From: Clostridium sp.
Lineage (GTDB): Bacteria > Bacillota > Clostridia > Acetivibrionales > Acetivibrionaceae
Direction: 5' to 3'
Assembly (NCBI GenBank): GCA_012841175.1
Contig: DUVG01000062.1
Span: forward strand, 1-17,490
DNA: 17,490 nucleotides
The notes below the pieces were generated by a model that searched no databases, was not told where the DNA came from, and was given only the letters and a program-made list of their open reading frames with translations. A program made the translations under genes and the position numbers. Positions 13,962-17,490 of the stretch are shown here, piece by piece. Every line of letters begins with the position of its first letter. Positions within the stretch are counted from its first letter, which is position 1.

Positions 13962-15696
13962 TAATTTTAGCTTCAAAAAGTTCTGTTACTCTGTTTCTTT
14001 TATTATAATTAATTAAAATTATTATTGGATTTTCATTTAACCCAAAATCCCCCATAACATCAAAATTAAATGGTTCAAAATGTACATCTTTAATTATCTT
14101 TTTAGCAGGTTCATTTAAATATTCAGGAAGATATTTTTTTATGTTCTCACTATCTTTTAAAAATTCAGAAATTCTTTCCTTGTATTTTGGTATCTGAATT
14201 TTTTCTATACCTTCTGGAAAATTGCTGGTTTTATGAGATACTATAAAATCAAGTTTTAAAAGTTCACATATTAAATTTTTATCTATATTAATATCTAGAC
14301 CATCTATAAATTTTAAAAGCACTGTATAAAGTTCCCTGCTTGAAATTGAACGCATAAATAAACCTTCTTTTTCATAAAACAACGCTAATTCTTCATAAAA
14401 TTCAAAAGCTGAATTAAAAAAGTTTTCAATAATATAGTCAAGGCTTTTGTGAAATCTACCAGAGTTATAATACCTATCAAGCATCTTTTCAATCTTTTTT
14501 AGTTTTAACAATTCTTCAAATGTCAAAACATTATTTTCTAGCACTTCATAAGGTGGGTAATCTCTATATAAATAATTATGTTTTTTATCATTTTTACGTA
14601 TTCCAGAACCTTTGAGCAGTTTTAAAAAACCTAGTTGCAGTTTATGGGGTTTTAAATTATACACTTCATTAAATGAATTTTTAAATGAATCGTAATCCTC
14701 ATAAGGCAACCCTGCAATAAGATCTAGATGTATATGGATGTTTTTTAAATCCAACAGCAGCTTTGTATAGTGAAATACTTTGTTAATATCTGTTTTTCTG
14801 TTTACTTCTTGTAGTGTCTGACAATTTGTAGATTGTACGCCTATTTCAAATTGTATTATGCCTTCTGGAGCTTTGGACAATAATTGTAGCATATCATCAT
14901 CAAATAAATCCCCGGCAGCTTCAAAATGAAAACATGTGTCTACAGAATTTTCTATAACAAATTTAAATATTTCCATAGCCCTCTTTTTGTGGCAGTTAAA
15001 TGTCCTGTCAACAAACTTTACAAGTTTTACCTCTACATCTAGCAATGTTTTAAGTTCCCTTTTTACTCTGTCAATGGAAAAATACCTAATGCCTTCAAAA
15101 GTAGATGATATGCAATAAGAACATGAAAAAGGACAACCTCTTGAGGATTCATAATAAATAATCTTGTCCTTTACTAAATCAAGCATTTCTTCTGTATATG
15201 GAGTAGGTATTTTGTCAAGTTCTTCTATCAAATCAATGCTTTTTTTTGAAATCACATTGCCATTTTTCCTGTAAGTTATACCATTTATATCTTCTATTTT
15301 AAAGTTTTTATTCTCCAAACACTGCAATAGTTGTCTAAATCTTACTTCTCCCTCGCCAGATATTATATAATCAACATAAGCATTATCATTTAAAACACTC
15401 TCTGGGTCATGTGAAACTTCAGGTCCCCCAAGGACAATCTTTGTATTAGGTGCTATTTTTTTTAAATTAGCGGCAATTTTTAAAACATGTTCAGCATTCC
15501 ATATATAGCAGGAAAAAGCTGCTACATCACATTTTTTTAAATAAATATTCCCTAAAATATCGTCTATATTATCATTTGTAGAAAATTCCACTACTTCTAC
15601 ATCATCAAAATAATCTTTGCAGCTTGCCCAAAGATACCAACACCCAAGGGATGAATGTATATATTTTGCATTAACTGCTATTAAAAGTACCTTCAT
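13954..15696 (-). CDS. B12-binding-domain radical SAM protein with DUF4080-like C-terminus
   Basis: The 580-residue protein combines three regions. Residues 1 to about 140 form a Rossmann-like cobalamin-binding-type domain (starting MKVLLIAVNAKYIHSSLG, with GGPEVSHDP at 90-98 and SGEGE at 113-117). From about 180 to 360 is a radical SAM barrel with the cluster motif C188-PFS-C192-SY-C195 and later strands such as FEIGVQST and HLDLIAGLPYED. The C-terminal 200 residues (ELLKLKKIEKMLDRYYNSGRF onward) match the DUF4080 region that follows this pair in Clostridia proteins. The enzyme should bind a [4Fe-4S] cluster and S-adenosylmethionine. Many relatives are methylases or tRNA-modifying enzymes, but the substrate here is unknown. 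ATG at 15696 has CGGAG upstream, and a promoter lies at 15750-15778. Confidence 0.92.
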   Translation of the reverse strand: MKVLLIAVNAKYIHSSLGCWYLWASCKDYFDDVEVVEFSTNDNIDDILGNIYLKKCDVAAFSCYIWNAEHVLKIAANLKKIAPNTKIVLGGPEVSHDPESVLNDNAYVDYIISGEGEVRFRQLLQCLENKNFKIEDINGITYRKNGNVISKKSIDLIEELDKIPTPYTEEMLDLVKDKIIYYESSRGCPFSCSYCISSTFEGIRYFSIDRVKRELKTLLDVEVKLVKFVDRTFNCHKKRAMEIFKFVIENSVDTCFHFEAAGDLFDDDMLQLLSKAPEGIIQFEIGVQSTNCQTLQEVNRKTDINKVFHYTKLLLDLKNIHIHLDLIAGLPYEDYDSFKNSFNEVYNLKPHKLQLGFLKLLKGSGIRKNDKKHNYLYRDYPPYEVLENNVLTFEELLKLKKIEKMLDRYYNSGRFHKSLDYIIENFFNSAFEFYEELALFYEKEGLFMRSISSRELYTVLLKFIDGLDINIDKNLICELLKLDFIVSHKTSNFPEGIEKIQIPKYKERISEFLKDSENIKKYLPEYLNEPAKKIIKDVHFEPFNFDVMGDFGLNENPIIILINYNKRNRVTELFEAKIIK

Positions 15697-15749
15697 TTTT
15701 TAAAACTCCGTTTTTTTATTTTTTATCAAATGTATAAAATATATATTTA

Positions 15750-15778
15750 ACTCTAACACCTAGACCGATTAGTGTCAA
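15750..15778 (-). promoter_or_regulatory. Probable sigma-A promoter of the radical SAM gene
   Basis: On the minus strand a perfect TTGACA (15773-15778) is followed after 17 bases by TAGAGT (15750-15755). The -35 box overlaps the stop codon of the upstream carboxypeptidase gene. It suggests the radical SAM gene can be expressed on its own. Confidence 0.55.
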
Positions 15779-16983
15779 TCATTTGGCCCTTTCTTGATTA
15801 AAGAAAACCATATATTTAGTACTTCACCAAAATAGTCATTGTATTTTTTAGCAGCTACTTCATCCCCTGTCTTTAAACCTGTTTTTGCAATTACCTTGCC
15901 ATCAATAGAAAATCTAATTTCTCCTACTTCAATATCTTTAAATACAGGAGCATTTATAGTGCTTTTTAAATACACTGTTTTTTCTAGTTTTTCTTTTTCA
16001 GCTAAAGTTAAAGGAATATTAATATCTTTCATAATTATTGCCGAAACTTTATCTTCTTTACCTCTATATACATTTACACTGTTCTCTATTTCCCCTGCTT
16101 TAGCTAAATTGTAAATTTTGTAATTGAAAAAAGCAAAATCCAAAATATCTTTACTGCTTTGGGCTCTAGCACTTTTGCTTGGGCAATTTAATACAACAGA
16201 TATAATTCTCCATCCTTCTCTTGTTGCTGATGTTACAAGACATCTTCCTGCTTTGCCTGTATAGCCGGTTTTAACCCCATCCGCACCTGGATATATGGAA
16301 AGCATCTCATTTGTTGTATACAGATTTCTATTTGTTATATATGTACTTTGAATGCCTACCATTTCAGAAAAAACAGGATTTTTTAATGCATAACGTGTGA
16401 TTTTTGCTAGTTCATATGCAGTGGAATAATGGCCATTAGCATCTAATCCATGGGGATTTTTAAAGGCAGTATCTTTAAGACCTAATTCCCTTGCCTTTTT
16501 ATTCATCATTTCTACAAAATCTTCTACTGACCCTCCAATATGTTCCGCTACAGCTATAGCCGCATCATTTCCTGACTTGATAAGCATTCCATATAAAAGT
16601 TCTTTTAAGGACAACTCCTCATCTGTTTGAAGATTTATTACCGATCCACCTATTGCAGCAGCCCTTTTACTCACCTTAACTTTATCATCAAGATTTCCAT
16701 TTTCAATAGCAACAATAGCTGTCATTATTTTGGTTGTACTTGCCATGGGTCTTCTTAAATGAGTATTTTTCCCATACAAAATCCTTCCACTTACCGTATC
16801 TAAAACAACTGCTGCACTAGCACTTATTTTAGGAGGTTCTGCATTACTGTAAGTCTTGGTTTCAATGTTAATTACTTCTTTTAAAGGTTCATCTTCATCA
16901 AAATCATCACCTTGTACATACACAAACTGGTGCATCAAAATTATAGCACATAAAAAAATACCTATAACTAGTTTTTTTGTCAA
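15775..16983 (-). CDS. D-alanyl-D-alanine carboxypeptidase (DacF-type, peptidase S11)
   Basis: This low-molecular-mass penicillin-binding protein trims the terminal D-Ala from peptidoglycan stem peptides outside the membrane. Counting from the start used here (402 residues), the active-site triad is S82-TTK85, S137-GN139 and K238-TG240. A PBP5-type beta-rich C-terminal domain (about 310-380) follows, with a short tail (FGEVLNIWFSLIKK) that may lie on the membrane. The frame is open back to 17148, but that extension lacks a ribosome binding site and would put 55 odd residues before the signal peptide. I choose TTG at 16983, where GGGTGTGG precedes and the next residues (TKKLVIGIFLCAIILMHQF) form the signal peptide. 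An ATG at 17016 is the alternative. DacF-type enzymes are often sporulation-linked; no spoIIA genes are seen here. Confidence 0.93.
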   Translation of the reverse strand: MTKKLVIGIFLCAIILMHQFVYVQGDDFDEDEPLKEVINIETKTYSNAEPPKISASAAVVLDTVSGRILYGKNTHLRRPMASTTKIMTAIVAIENGNLDDKVKVSKRAAAIGGSVINLQTDEELSLKELLYGMLIKSGNDAAIAVAEHIGGSVEDFVEMMNKKARELGLKDTAFKNPHGLDANGHYSTAYELAKITRYALKNPVFSEMVGIQSTYITNRNLYTTNEMLSIYPGADGVKTGYTGKAGRCLVTSATREGWRIISVVLNCPSKSARAQSSKDILDFAFFNYKIYNLAKAGEIENSVNVYRGKEDKVSAIIMKDINIPLTLAEKEKLEKTVYLKSTINAPVFKDIEVGEIRFSIDGKVIAKTGLKTGDEVAAKKYNDYFGEVLNIWFSLIKKGPND

Positions 16984-17019
16984 AATACCACACCCTATTT
17001 TTAAATAATTAACCATATA

Positions 17020-17046
17020 AATATATGAAAGTAATACAAACTTTAT
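17020..17046 (-). promoter_or_regulatory. Possible sigma-E-like promoter of the carboxypeptidase gene
   Basis: On the minus strand ATA (17044-17046) is followed after 16 bases by CATATATT (17020-17027), close to the sporulation sigma-E pattern. Position fits the TTG start at 16983. I see no good sigma-A alternative, but the motif is short and the DNA AT-rich. Confidence 0.2.
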
Positions 17047-17134
17047 AAGTATTCTATTGAGAAAAATTTCTTTCATTCTTTTATTAAGGAACAATTTAAA
17101 ATTACCGATATAGTTTGTGAGGGGGAATCTATGC

Positions 17135-17490
17135 ATGAATGATTGCACTATTTATCGTAATGATTATATAATAATATATTATAAAAACAATGAAGTATAC
17201 CTTAAAGCAATAAAACGTGGCCTTTCGTTAGAGCAATTCGATAAAATAATTTTGTCATATCCCTATGTTGCTATAAAAAACCATGTAATTGTAAGAAATG
17301 CCCTAAACAACGCTCCAACTTCCCCTCTATTAATTGGTGAAATGAAACAAGAAATAGAATTAGTTGTTAGCGATGACAAATTAAAGGCATCGGTCATTTT
17401 TTATTTATCAGAAGAAGAACTACACTTTTCAAATCGGAATCAGCTAATAAAAAAAATATACTCCTTTCTAAATGAAAAAGGCATCCTTTA
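17135..17490 (+). CDS. FapA (DUF342) family protein, N-terminal part (partial, runs off the right edge)
   Basis: From an ATG at 17135, with GAGGGGG 9 nt upstream, the frame stays open to the edge (118 codons). The product begins MNDCTIYRNDYIIIYYKNNE and shows the N-terminal layout of FapA/DUF342 proteins. A short strand with 'NNEVYLKA' (18-25) leads to a helix 'LSLEQFDKIILSYPYVAIKN' (30-49). Then come 'PLLIGEM' (64-70) and 'IELVVSDDKLKASVIFYL' (74-91). The family is poorly understood; members are linked to cell-surface or flagellar assembly and polysaccharide functions. The catalytic or beta-helical middle part is outside the window. An earlier ATG at 17131 hits a stop after three codons. It is transcribed divergently from the carboxypeptidase gene. 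The family call rests on the N-terminal pattern only. Confidence 0.7.
   Translation, partial: MNDCTIYRNDYIIIYYKNNEVYLKAIKRGLSLEQFDKIILSYPYVAIKNHVIVRNALNNAPTSPLLIGEMKQEIELVVSDDKLKASVIFYLSEEELHFSNRNQLIKKIYSFLNEKGIL

Noticed and set aside
16984..17148. N-terminal extension of the carboxypeptidase frame, back to an ATG at 17148
   Set aside because: It has no ribosome binding site, would cover the likely promoter and the FapA start, and would put 55 unusual residues before a normal signal peptide.

Overview
The window is AT-rich. Its genes start at ATG, GTG or TTG behind purine-rich ribosome binding sites, and its promoters are of the TTGACA/TATAAT type. It carries a Gram-positive lipoprotein signal, a DacF-type D,D-carboxypeptidase, a YtxH-like small protein, a FapA (DUF342) protein and a DUF1015 protein. 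Together these suggest a low-GC Firmicute, most likely a Clostridia member. Species cannot be told from the sequence alone. No rRNA, tRNA, CRISPR array, insertion sequence or prophage gene was seen, and no stretch over 300 bases lacks a gene. It reads as ordinary chromosomal backbone with several poorly characterised genes.

Layout, left to right. (1) 1-1141, minus: the N-terminal part of a secreted protein running off the left edge into a Pro/Thr/Glu-rich repeat tail. (2) 1357-1701, minus: a HIT-family nucleotide hydrolase behind a full-consensus promoter and a leader of about 185 nt. (3) 1925-2974, minus: an AI-2E-family membrane transporter. (4) 3076-3816, minus: a two-gene unit of a double PRC-barrel protein and a 59-residue YtxH-like protein, ending in a strong hairpin. 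(5) 3996-5375, plus: a DUF1015 protein with a clear promoter and terminator. (6) 5487-10317, minus: a MarR regulator, a lipoprotein membrane-fusion adaptor and an RND pump, preceded by a consensus promoter with a perfect 15-bp palindrome just after the -10 box. (7) 10551-11642, plus: a polyprenyl diphosphate synthase, converging on (8) metA (11681-12598, minus), whose residues predict homoserine O-acetyltransferase activity. (9) 12690-13352, minus: an unrecognised protein with about 11 hexapeptide repeats. (10) 13539-13961, plus: a stand-alone RsbW/SpoIIAB-like ATPase that overlaps the end of (11) a B12-binding radical SAM protein (13954-15696, minus). (12) 15775-16983, minus: a D-Ala-D-Ala carboxypeptidase. 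(13) 17135 to the edge, plus: the N-terminus of a FapA-family protein.

The most coherent unit is the marR-adaptor-RND operon: a drug-responsive repressor that probably controls itself and an efflux pump. Most other genes have their own promoters and look like single-gene or two-gene units. I saw no convincing new multi-gene system. The best leads are the palindromic operator, the long leader of the HIT gene, the hexapeptide minisatellite gene and the orphan anti-sigma-like ATPase.
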